64,000 nucleotides of DNA from Desmodesmus armatus. Its lineage: Eukaryota > Chlorophyta > Chlorophyceae > Sphaeropleales > Scenedesmaceae. This document shows, piece by piece, positions 43,686 to 53,001 of this stretch. Location: assembly GCA_007449985.2 (NCBI GenBank), contig VIIQ02000665.1, positions 89,287-153,286 of the forward strand. The letters run 5' to 3'. The notes below the pieces were generated by a model that was not told where the DNA came from, made no database searches, and worked only from the letters and a program-made list of their open reading frames with translations. A program made the position numbers and the translations under genes. Position 1 is the first letter of the stretch, and every line of letters begins with the position of its first letter.

Positions 43686-44175
43686 TAGATGTCAGGAAGC
43701 AAACACCTGACACATGCCACCCCTCAGCCACCCTACTGTTTTCATTGCTGCATCGTTGCTGCCGCTGTCAACATAGATGTTGCTGAAACGCAGGAGATTC
43801 CAACTTCTTATCACCATAACAATCCTCAACGACTAGGCAAGGCCTGCTGTGGCACCTCTTGGACTATAGTTGGGACCAGTTCTGGCAGTCATGTGTGTGG
43901 GTGTGAGACCCGTGCGCTGTATCTGCATCTCATCCTAAAGGACTCGATGCAATTCAAGTACATACCACCCCTGTAGCTGTACTACACAGATAGCTGCATG
44001 GCTGCTGGACACATAGAGCAGTTCTGAGCTCTTCAAGAGTCCTCTCTGCTTGCGTGCTGATAGCATGCATGCTGCCCAGTGGGTACTACTCTAGTAGGGG
44101 GTGCACCCCCCGGGGGAGGTGTGTGTGTGTGGGGGGGGGATTGCATATCAGGGCCACTCACCTGCCTCTTCAGCG
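43686..44175. other. no gene; 3' flank of secreted paralogue B
   Basis: Single-copy sequence to about 43,975, then the left edge of segmental unit 2. No coding signal. Confidence 0.45.
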
Positions 44176-46039
44176 TCACTTGTTCTTCAGGCCCAGTGTG
44201 TTGTTGCCAACCTTGGGCTGGACGGCGGCAGGGGGTGGCTTGTTGCTGCCAGATCCTTGGCGGTGGCTGCCGGGGTCGCTCAGACGAGGGGCTGGGGCTG
44301 GGCACATCGGGGTGCCTGTGCCCGTGCACTCCGCAGTGATGACAACGCTGCCTATTTTCACATTTATTTCTTTACAGCCTCCTAAATCGTACATGTAGTA
44401 CCAACCTGCGCGTGGTGCAACAGGCAATGTGAGCACTTTGAGCGTCATGATAGTGTAGGCACCGGGTGCAAAACCGTTTGATCGACTGAGTGTGGCATTG
44501 TCTGCTCCCTGGCAACTGCGGGTTGCTGGCAAGTAGAGACATCTTCACTGCCATTTGCACAGCTGGCACCAGGTTTTGGAGCACATCAGGCAATCTTGTA
44601 TCCATTGCCTTTTTAACTTTGTAAGTGTAGGGCGCAAAAAATGCCATTACGGGGCACATGTTATACTCTGCAACTGTACACACATGTGGTACTACATTCA
44701 GTCACTGCATTGCAGTGCTCACCTTCAAACTTGTCGTTATTGCACCAGCCCTCAGTGCGGTTGACGAAGGTACCAGCAGCATAACCAGCAGCTATGCACA
44801 GCGCAGCGGCACAAGCTTGTCCTTCTATGGCGTCGCTGAAATTGTCAGTAGCATTCCCGGTGCAGCCATCGTAGTTGGCAGCGGTGGTACCATCCCAAGA
44901 GCACCGAGGCTTTTCTACACTTCCGTCGCTCGTCACTTGGCACACAGCAACGACAGCAGACACAGCAGACACACAACACAAGGCTTGTCACACTTCGCTC
45001 CCTCCCGTCCTGCACACCTCAAATGCTTGTTTTTCTCCCACATGCAACATGTACATGACAACACCCTGGCGCCAAACCCCATGTTTGTTCAAACTGATCC
45101 ATTTATGCCTCATGTACTAAATAAGTGACTCTGGTATGCCATGTGGACACATACAACAATGAAACTGCTATGATACTACAACAGAACCCCACTACCGTCT
45201 ACGTATCCATCTACGTATCCATCTACGTATCCATCACAAAACTGAACTCAACATGGCTCTCACCAAGGACTGAAATAGGGGGTGGGGGTGGGGGCCCAAC
45301 TGCAGAGGGTGGGGTGTCGACTCCGAACGGGTTCAGGAGAAGGAGCTCCCACAAACGCATGGGGCCATCCCATTGCCTCTTGTGCTGCACAGCAGGTACA
45401 GCAGCAGCATCGCAAATGCCTTGGCCAACTGCTGCACAGCTCTCATAGCAGATCAGTGACGGGTATAGGAACACACTTCAACAACAACAGAAAAACATCA
45501 GTCAGGGCAATAAGGTAGGAGTTGCCGTCGTTGGTGCACTGATGAACCAAGGTTGCTGCAGCTGATCAGCAGTTTCACTGATATCAGCTGACCAGCAGTT
45601 TCACTGATATCAGCTGATCAGCAGTTTCTCTGATATCAGCTGATCAGCAGTTTCACTGATATCAGCTGATCAGCAGTTTCATGAAACCGACTTGACGCGC
45701 TTAGCTGACTGCTGGTGGCTGCGAAGCTGTGAAACAGCGTTTGCCGCGATAGGTTCCCTTCATACTGTGGCCTGTGGTGGCTGTGGCAGCAGACAACTTG
45801 TCTGCCCGGCAAACAAACCAACAGCAGGGTCGTCGTCCTGCCACGAGGCATGTCCCGTGCAAGCGTTCTTGTCAAAAGCCTGATGCGCGTTGTGAATGCA
45901 GTGCACGCACCTCATAGTGCTGGTGCTGCTGGGTTCCACTGCTGTGAAGGGTAGCACGCCCCTCCTTCGGCCTTGCTGCTTCCCTGCCCGACGCCGCAGC
46001 AGCAAGCAGGACTAACAGAAAGAATGCTTTAGCACGCAT
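44176..46039 (-). CDS. secreted Cys-containing protein, paralogue B
   Basis: Exons supported: 46039-45911 (signal peptide MRAKAFFLLVLLAAAASG, donor GTGCGT), 45428-45264 (DGPMRLWELLLLNPFGVDTP, then a Pro run), 44935-44723 (CSWDG; DAIEGQACAAALCIAAGYAA; WCNNDKFE) and 44525-44176 (LPVAPRAGWYYMYDLGG through a Pro/Ser tail to KNK stop). The last three join in phase with each other. The acceptor of 44935 would be AAG, which is unusual. A further short exon around 45,525-45,480 (CTNDGNSYLIALTD) is likely but its donor is unclear. Paired Cys and the leader suggest an extracellular, disulphide-bonded protein. I do not recognise the family. Confidence 0.6.
45559..45680. repeat. 26-bp minisatellite, about 4.7 units
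   Basis: Units CAGCTGATCAGCAGTTTCAC + TGATAT start at 45559, 45585, 45611, 45637 and 45663 (partial) with one or two changes each. They lie in the first intron of paralogue B. CTGATCAG inside the unit is self-complementary. Confidence 0.95.
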
Positions 46040-47044
46040 TGCACGCAATCGACCAGCGTGCGCAAGTGATGCACAGCGAAGTACTCAAGTCCAAAATCAC
46101 AGCGAGACGAGCCCTGTCAACGTAAAACGGCTGATTGTGGATTACACAGCTGGTTGTCTACTGGTGCCTGTCTGAAACATCCGTTTCAGATGCGTTTCTG
46201 CCCTTCTCTGGGTGTCGTACAATACAGTACATCCCAGCACTTCTGAGTACTCCCCCTTTCGTGCGAAATAAAGGCTGCAGAGGCACACTGACCCCCTTTC
46301 CCAGCCCGAGACACGGTCACGGTCATTGAAGGTATACCTGATTGGTAGAATTTTATAACCGCTGATTGGTAGAACTTTGCTGCTTGATGGCATGCCATGC
46401 CAATTTTCATGCCATCAAGCAGCATCTCCTGCAGACGGGCTTTGGCTCTTCGTTTCTGGTGCCTATGATGCCAGAAATACTGTTACTGTTACATACAAAT
46501 GCTGGCATCAAAAGACAGCTGCAGAACCAGCTTGCACGTAGTGCAGCAGGCACTGTAAGTGGGGAATAGTATGCGGAACAGCACAACACAGTCCAACTGT
46601 AAGTACAGCAAGTGGAGATAGCAGCCGCTGCAGCAAAGTGTTCGTGAGTGGGGCTCGGCCGGTGAACCAATCAGTGAACATATGCCCGCGTAGCTGCCAC
46701 AACAACAATCACCGCAGTCAGACTGCAGCGCATCGGCTGACAGCAGCTGCCCCATGCCATGGTTCTGTGGCTGATACACGACCCAACTACACTTCCCACC
46801 GCTAGCATTGCTCAATGATACTGCTGCTGTGGTTGCCAATGCCAGGGCAGAGGTGCAGCCCCGTGCAGCATCGACACTACTGCTGCTAGCAAAGCCTGGG
46901 CAATACCAGGGTTGAACATCAAGCTACAGGCCGCAACCACAATACTGCTGCTGCTGCTGCTGCTGCGACTGCTGCTTCAAAGCCTTAACACTACCAGGGC
47001 TGATCCACGACGCCCTCGCAGCATCCACAGCACTGCTGCTACTG
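46040..47044. other. intergenic: 5' of secreted gene B, 3' of DUF1499 gene
   Basis: No gene. A minus-strand TGTAA (46,489-46,493) about 550 nt past the DUF1499 stop may be its poly(A) signal. CTG/GCT runs at about 46,950-46,980 belong to the segmental repeat. Confidence 0.45.
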
Positions 47045-49152
47045 CTACTGGTAGCACTCTATGAGTTCGCAGCCCAGCGCCCTCCAGCCAGTCAGGTTGT
47101 TTTTTATCTGCCCCAGCCGCTTGCGCTGAGCATCAAAGTCACCCAGGGGCTGCTGCGGGGGTGAACAGCAGTAACAGCAATGACAGCAGGGACAGCAGAC
47201 ACATGTCGTGTGTCAGCAAGCAAATGCAACTTGATTCATGTGTCTTACACACAGGATTGTATCGGCTGTCTTCAAGCTCTGTGTCGTACACATGCAACTC
47301 AGAGCAAGGCGCAGGCGCAAGTGTGCTTCGTTCCTGGGCAGCCAACCACACTAATGAGATTCTCATCACCCCCCCCCCTCAACCCAGACTACATCCAACA
47401 CACCCCACCAATGGGCATATGTGCCTGGTTGATGGGCATGCCTTACCTGTATTGGCCATATGTACTTGACACTCCCCGCCATGGACCTGTATGTCACCAG
47501 TTGACCCGATGGCTTGTCAGGTTTTATCACAAACTCAAGCACGTCCTGGCCAAACAAACTGCAGGGCAGGACGGTCACGTGCATGTGTTGGAGGTGAGGT
47601 GGCGATGGTTGTTTGCAATAGCGTGTGATCAAACATGCAAGGTGTGGCAAATGTCACAACGTGGGGTTTGTACACATGCCACGTGGCATGTGTTGGGTGT
47701 GTAGGGACCTCACTGGCCTGCCCCTTTACCCCCCCCCCCACCACCTAGGAACGCTGAATGCCCTGTACTCTGCCCAGCCATCCCTCACTGCCATGTCAAC
47801 TGTACCACCTGACTGCCTTCCCTGCCGAGCCCCCGCCCTGGCCCTATCCCCTACCCATACCACCCCTCCCCTCCAGCCCCACCCTCCACCCCACAGCCAC
47901 CCTCTCACCCCAACCTGCTTGCTATGAATGCACTGAATGCACTGAAGCACGTCACTCTCTTTGACTGATGCCCCCCCCCCTCCCACACACACACGCACAA
48001 ACACAAGTTCCAAAGTTCCTTCCAAACCTTCCAGTTCATGGGTTGTTCATGGGTTACTTTCAACACACACTTGAACCCACCTGGGTGCGCTGAATGCTCT
48101 GTACTCTGCCCCTGAGCCAAGTGTGACCTGCTGCAGCACCTCAATCCCCTCAACTGACGCCAGCACTGCTCGCTCCAAGTCGTCAGCAGCAGCAGCAGCG
48201 GAGGACTGGGGCGCAAACCACGCGGGCGAATATGAGTCATTGGTACTGCCTGCGGGCATAGCACGGCATGGCATGGCATGGCATGGCGTGACGTGACGTG
48301 GCATGGCATGGCATGGCACAGCAGATAGAGGTAGCCGTCATGCCAGTCTGTGCGCAATGCTGCGTTCGTCATCATATGGCATGGCATGAGTTGCAGGGGG
48401 GGTGTGCAGGCTGGCGTGGGGGGGGGGGCATGTTGTCTTGCAAGGAATGGCCAGATGACACACATGGCATACAGCACGTCACATGACAGGTAGTGCGAGC
48501 TGTTGTTTGCGGATGATTGGCTGGGGGCTTTGTCAATTGAATGGCCTGGTGCAATAGTTGGTAGCCTGCCTGTGTGTCTGCAATTGCAATCACGCAAAAA
48601 AAACAGCAAATCAAACACCACACCACATCACACCAGCTGCAGGAAAGGTGCACTTGACACATTTGCCTAAGCCTCAATCATGATGCACCCTCTGTTGATT
48701 CAACAAACATCAGCAGCAGCACCATCACCATCACCACAGCCAAAAACACCACACCACAGTACACCACAGTACACTACACCACACCACACTACACCACACT
48801 CAGCAACACCATCATGTGTGAGGACCACCATCATGATGATCAGCACCCATGATGCTGATCATCACCCACCTGTTGACACGCAGTTAGGGTTTATGTTTGT
48901 GGGACAGCTGCGCACACGATCATCCTCAGTGGGACCATACGCCTGCAGGCAGTAGCGAGGAGGCAGGCAGCAGGCAGACAAGCTAGCCAGCTGTTCCACC
49001 TGTTCATGAACTTTTTGTGATTGTACAGCCTCTTATTTTCTTCTCTTGACACGGGTCAAGTCAGACAATCTGACGTCCCCTTCCTTTAACAGCCTTCCAG
49101 CCCCCCCCCCCCCCCCCACCCCCCCCCCCCCCCCCCCACCCCCCACCCCCCC

Positions 49153-49192
<40 letters not shown>

Positions 49193-49603
49193 CAAAACGC
49201 ACACTGCTTGGATGCCTCTCATGTCCTCTATCTGTCAGTGCACAAGCTCAGTGTGCCAGGAACTTTGCTGTGCTGCTGCAAGATCCCCTATCTTCATCTA
49301 TCATGATCTAAAATGTAACAGTGCCTGACACCTCCCCCATGACCCACCTACCAGGCGCTTTGCTTCCAAGTAAGGAGATGATCCAGGGGTGATTACAGGG
49401 GCTGCTGCTGCTCCAAAAGCCAGTGAACAGTTTAGTGCTGTCAATCCACTGCAGAGCAGGCTGATCAGGTGTGCTGTACTGAGCCCGTCTGCTGCATCTT
49501 TTTGAGACTGCAAAGAGACTGGTTTGGGGGTGGGCAACGGGACAGAGGCACGGCTCGCAGGAGCCTTGAGGTACGGCGATGAAGCTGATTTCACTAGCTG
49601 CAT
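47045..49603 (-). CDS. DUF1499 family protein with plastid/thylakoid-type leader
   Basis: Exons (minus): 49603-49352, 48942-48870, 48249-48081, 47558-47447 and 47152-47045. All are GT-AG and in phase, giving 237 aa and stop TAG. Exon 1 is a Ser/Ala/Pro-rich transit-like leader followed by a hydrophobic stretch (HLISLLCSGLTALNCSLAF) ending AAAAP, resembling a thylakoid-lumen bipartite signal. The DUF1499 hallmark follows: CPTNINPNCVST, a helix around DDLERAVLASVEGIEV, the strand QDVLEFVIKP, YRSMAGSVKYIWP, and a C-terminal GDFDAQRKRLGQIKNNL. Members are widespread in bacteria and plastids but have no agreed function. One of its introns holds an exon-edge shadow copy. Confidence 0.85.
47745..47805 (-). 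repeat. shadow copy of DUF1499 exon 3 3' end plus donor
   Basis: CCACCTAGGAACGCTGAATG and CTGTACTCTGCCC match 48,078-48,112, encoding the same AEYRAFSxPRW peptide. It lies in the adjoining intron 3 and carries its own donor-like edge. Confidence 0.85.
48255..48395. repeat. (GGCAT)n pentanucleotide tract
   Basis: ATGGC/GGCAT repeats at 48,266-48,318 with GACGT variants and an outlier at about 48,378. In intron 2 of the DUF1499 gene. A CACCA-rich tract lies at 48,715-48,802. Confidence 0.85.
49100..49190. repeat. long poly-C tract, nearly 90 bp, with rare A
   Basis: Almost pure C within intron 1 of the DUF1499 gene. Tract lengths in such DNA are rarely exact in assemblies. Confidence 0.9.
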
Positions 49604-49912
49604 GCTGTGATTACGCAGTCAACCGTGTCTGTACAGAGTTGGGAGATGAACAGGACAGGTGATCGAACACTTACAGGGATCTCTCTCTAGTTTCTCATGA
49701 CGTGACAGAAATCAGCTGGAAATAGATGACTGCATCCCCATTCAGATCAAAGATGCTCGAAAGCAAGGCACGCGTCGGATGGCGAAGTTCAGGGGTCACG
49801 CCCATTTGAACAAGTTCGACAGCCAGAAACAGCAACCATTCAGAACATGCCAGGCAACTCCCAAACCATGGCAGACACATACCCCCACGCTGGCAAACAG
49901 TAACCCCTGCCA

Positions 49913-50125
49913 TCAACGCTGCTGCTGCTGCTGCTGCATGTTGCCTGGCATGGAGTGGTGATGCAACTGCGGAGGCTGCAGCTGCCCCTGCTGCACGTCA
50001 GCTTGAGCTGCGGCCATCATCATCATCTGCTGCCGCTGTTGCTCTGGCTGTTGCTGTTGCTGCTGTGGCTGTCCTGGCAGTTGCAGCTGTTGTGGCTGTG
50101 GTGGTTGCCCTGGCAATGAAGCTGC
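49913..50125 (-). CDS. C-terminal exon of a Gln-rich protein, cut off by the retrotransposon
   Basis: The minus-strand frame encodes PGQPPQPQQLQL, poly-Gln, MMMM, a His patch and a final QQQQQQR before TGA at 49913. The 5' LTR of the retrotransposon begins at 50126, right against the frame, so the upstream part of the gene must lie beyond the element and outside this window. A possible acceptor (TTCATTGCCAG) at about 50,113 means the insertion could be in the exon or in the last 15 bp of the intron. A glutamine-rich transcription or RNA-associated factor is possible but unproven. Confidence 0.5.
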   Translation of the reverse strand, partial: AASLPGQPPQPQQLQLPGQPQQQQQQPEQQRQQMMMMAAAQADVQQGQLQPPQLHHHSMPGNMQQQQQQR

Positions 50126-50720
50126 TGACACGAGCAGCAGCTACACTGACCGATTCCTGCTGAGTGAGCAGTAATCTTCACAGGAAGGTTATGCTGTGTA
50201 CAAGGCTATACAACACATGCCTTAGCAGAATCAGTGTGATAGTTGACTAATCATGTTGAGTCAACAAGGACTCTGGGTGATATCAGATCATGCCAGATAC
50301 TGCTGCGTGGCAGTGCTATTATTGGTGGTTAAGTGCTTGGGAGTTGTATGCGATGAGTTTGGTGCTGCGATGCACAGGTGAAGGATCACTGGCGGGTTCA
50401 GGGTTTACCGCCTGCAGTGCCGATTCCTTTGTGCCGCTGTGGTGCTCTGTGCGTCGCACTCGGCTTTGACAGTGCTTGGTGTAAACTTCTGGCAGTGTTT
50501 CCCGAGTACTCGCTCATTTGAATCCCCAATTCAGAGCGCACAGGTGCAGCAACCAGCCCCAGCAGCGACCTGTGGTCGAACCGGGTGCCTGAACATCACT
50601 CATACATTCATACAGCGCATCAACACTTTGCAAAGGACTACAAGTGAGTATCTGCTACCCTCAGAGCAGCCAGCTGGCTGCGAAGCATCATTGCTGCAAG
50701 CTTTAGGCAGCAAACCACAA
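50126..50720 (+). repeat. 5' LTR (part matched by 3' LTR)
   Basis: The matched portion is 50126-50720. The true right end lies beyond, probably 50,740-50,800, and cannot be fixed because the other copy is cut by the window edge. It must contain the element's promoter; no sure TATA box or primer-binding site was identified. Confidence 0.88.
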
Positions 50721-50892
50721 GCCGAGTGCCACATTTGCATTTATACACTTGTAGTAGCTCGCTAGTGCTCAACTGCGGGCGCTAGTGAAAGGGCCACTAG
50801 TGGGTGGTGGGCGCTGCCACGTGCCTGGCTACTGGGGGCATCGCGGCGCGTCTAGTAAGCATTAAGGTGTTTTAAATACTATTATAGTTTAC

Positions 50893-53001
50893 TTGCGTGG
50901 GTTTTTGGGAAGATCCACTGGTGCATTTCAGAGCTGGCCCATTTCCAGGCTGGCTTCTTCAGCGGGCAGGCGTGGACAGCAGCCATTTCCAACGTCTGGA
51001 TCGCTTTCGGAGCAGTTCCAATCGGTGGTTCGGCAAGCTGTTGGTCAAGTGCGTGCGTCGGAGGAAGCAGGTGGCGCTGACAACCAGGAGAATTTGGGCT
51101 CTGGACTGATCAGCTACTCTGGTGACCAGGATCAGCACATTGGCGAGCAGCAGGAGGACAGCACTCTTGTTTTCACCAATCCACTCTTCGAGCAGGCCAC
51201 CAGCAGCATGGCTGGCCTTGGCAGTCTGTCTTTTGGGGGCAAGCTGGACTCTGGAAGCAGCAGCAGCAACTCCATGATACCAAAGCTATGGTCTGGACAG
51301 CCTGGAGTGGATTCCTTCGGAGAATGGCAGCGTGCTGTCAGGTGGAACCAGGGCCAAAAGCGCAATGCAGCCATGGACAAGAAGCTGGACAAGCACTCTG
51401 GTGAAGAGATTGCCGAGATTGCCCAGTTGACTGTCATACGCTCCGATGGTGCCAAAGCAGTGGAGCAGGCTGGGCAGGTCTTGGAGAAACATGTCAGGGC
51501 TGCTGACCAGGGCTGGTATCCTCCACAGGAGCTGGAAGCAGCTGCTCTGGAGTTTGTGCGCAAGCGTCACCCCAACAGTGACTTGGCAGAGCAGACGCTG
51601 GCAGCATTGATCAAGGAGAGGTATGAGAAAGTACACATTGCTGCGGTTGCCAAGGGCTGGGCACTTGAGGACAGTGTTGGGCTGGAGCAGGCGCTGACAG
51701 CAAACTCTTCGCCACTTGTGCAGCAGCAGGACTCAACTGGCAACAGCAGCGGCGGTGGCGGCGGCGGCCTGCCTCCTGCAACAACAGATCCTATGCAAAC
51801 TGCTATGCTGGGCTTCTTCAAAACGCTCAGTGACAGGCTGGTCAAGAGCACGCAGGACAATAAATACTTCATGACTGTGGGGATGAGGAAGTGGAGCCCT
51901 CACAGCTGTGTCATGGAGCTTTTCTGGTGTATGATGGACGCAGCATACGGAGTGGCCAGCAGCAAGGAGCAGGCTGAGTTCTACCAGCTGCAGAGTGAGG
52001 GTTCCCAGGGCAGCAGGCAGGTGCAGGAGTTTGCGCAGCGCGTGGCAGTGCTGTATGAGAGTGTCAAGACACTGGGCATTGTGCCAGCAGGTGCAGACAT
52101 TACCACCTTCTGCAAGGGTCTCAGCAATGCCAGCAGCAGGCAGTTTGCACGGCAGCGCAAGGAGGAGTACTATGCGTCCAACAGAACTCACATTGCGCTG
52201 GAATCACTAGCTGACCAAGTTCAGCAATTCGAGAAGAACCTCCACCAGGATGGCGTGCTGGCGCAGCAGGCATTGATTATGGTGGGCAACAGCAGTGTGG
52301 GAGCTGGAAGCAGCAAGAACGCCCGGCGCGCAGGTGAGGAGAGTACACTGGTGCAGACGCTGCTGCGTTCTCGCCGGGAGAATGAGGCTACACAGCAGTA
52401 CCTCAGCAAGATGGGTGCGCGTGAGAAGCTGCTCATCACCAAGGGCTTTGACATGGCGGAGATCGACCCCAAGGACCCCTCTGCTGTCTGCCTGGACTGT
52501 CCTGCAACAAAGCGGCCACACCTGAACCAAGACTGCAAGGGCAGGCGCATGGCGGGGCTGGCTATGGCAGCAGCGCAGGAGGGCAGCACTGCCAACAAAA
52601 GCAGCAGCAGCATTGGCAGCAGCGCTGGAACCTTGGACGTCAACACGCTGGCAATCATGGTGCAGCAGGCAGTGGCTATGGCAGCAGCAGGAGCAGGCGC
52701 AGCACCGGCAGGACTGGGGCAAGGGCTGCCAAGGGCTTACAACAAGCCAGAAAACAGCAGGGGTAACAGGGGCTATGGTGGCAGCAACGGCAGGCAGCAG
52801 CAGTACGCAGGGCCACCTGGCTTGGGTGTTGGGTCAGCAGTTATGGCGTGTGTCATCTGTGGCTTTGCCAAGGGCCACTCAGATGGTGTCTGCTATATGG
52901 ACAAGCCAGAGCTGGCTCCAGAGAAGTGGGAGGGCCCCACGGAGCGTGCACCTGAGCAGGGATGGTGCACTACATCTCCCGCTGCATGCAGCAGAAGCTG
53001 A
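50893..53001 (+). CDS. gag-like polyprotein
   Basis: The 702-codon frame is open from 50893, with its first ATG at 51208. Residues about 330-460 resemble the retrotransposon gag capsid region (WSPHSCVMELFWCMMDAAYG; QEFAQRVAVLYESVKTLGIV). Two zinc-knuckle-like motifs follow: CLDCPATKRPHLNQDC (CX2CX6HX4C) and CVICGFAKGHSDGVC (CX2CX5HX4C, one residue longer than the classical knuckle). The role is particle assembly and RNA packaging. The frame ends within the next ORF, which starts at 52962 in the -1 frame; no classical slippery heptamer is visible. The start codon is uncertain. Confidence 0.8.
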   Translation: MRGFLGRSTGAFQSWPISRLASSAGRRGQQPFPTSGSLSEQFQSVVRQAVGQVRASEEAGGADNQENLGSGLISYSGDQDQHIGEQQEDSTLVFTNPLFEQATSSMAGLGSLSFGGKLDSGSSSSNSMIPKLWSGQPGVDSFGEWQRAVRWNQGQKRNAAMDKKLDKHSGEEIAEIAQLTVIRSDGAKAVEQAGQVLEKHVRAADQGWYPPQELEAAALEFVRKRHPNSDLAEQTLAALIKERYEKVHIAAVAKGWALEDSVGLEQALTANSSPLVQQQDSTGNSSGGGGGGLPPATTDPMQTAMLGFFKTLSDRLVKSTQDNKYFMTVGMRKWSPHSCVMELFWCMMDAAYGVASSKEQAEFYQLQSEGSQGSRQVQEFAQRVAVLYESVKTLGIVPAGADITTFCKGLSNASSRQFARQRKEEYYASNRTHIALESLADQVQQFEKNLHQDGVLAQQALIMVGNSSVGAGSSKNARRAGEESTLVQTLLRSRRENEATQQYLSKMGAREKLLITKGFDMAEIDPKDPSAVCLDCPATKRPHLNQDCKGRRMAGLAMAAAQEGSTANKSSSSIGSSAGTLDVNTLAIMVQQAVAMAAAGAGAAPAGLGQGLPRAYNKPENSRGNRGYGGSNGRQQQYAGPPGLGVGSAVMACVICGFAKGHSDGVCYMDKPELAPEKWEGPTERAPEQGWCTTSPAACSRS

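Larger units (their letters stand above)
43975..47160. repeat. segmental duplication, unit 2
   Basis: Counterpart of 39,000-42,715. Within it a 26-bp minisatellite has expanded (45,559-45,680). Unit 1 has only a trace of one repeat at the same place. Confidence 0.8.

Noticed and set aside
45559..45680. CRISPR-like array
   Set aside because: Units are contiguous 26-bp tandem repeats without variable spacers, in a eukaryotic intron.
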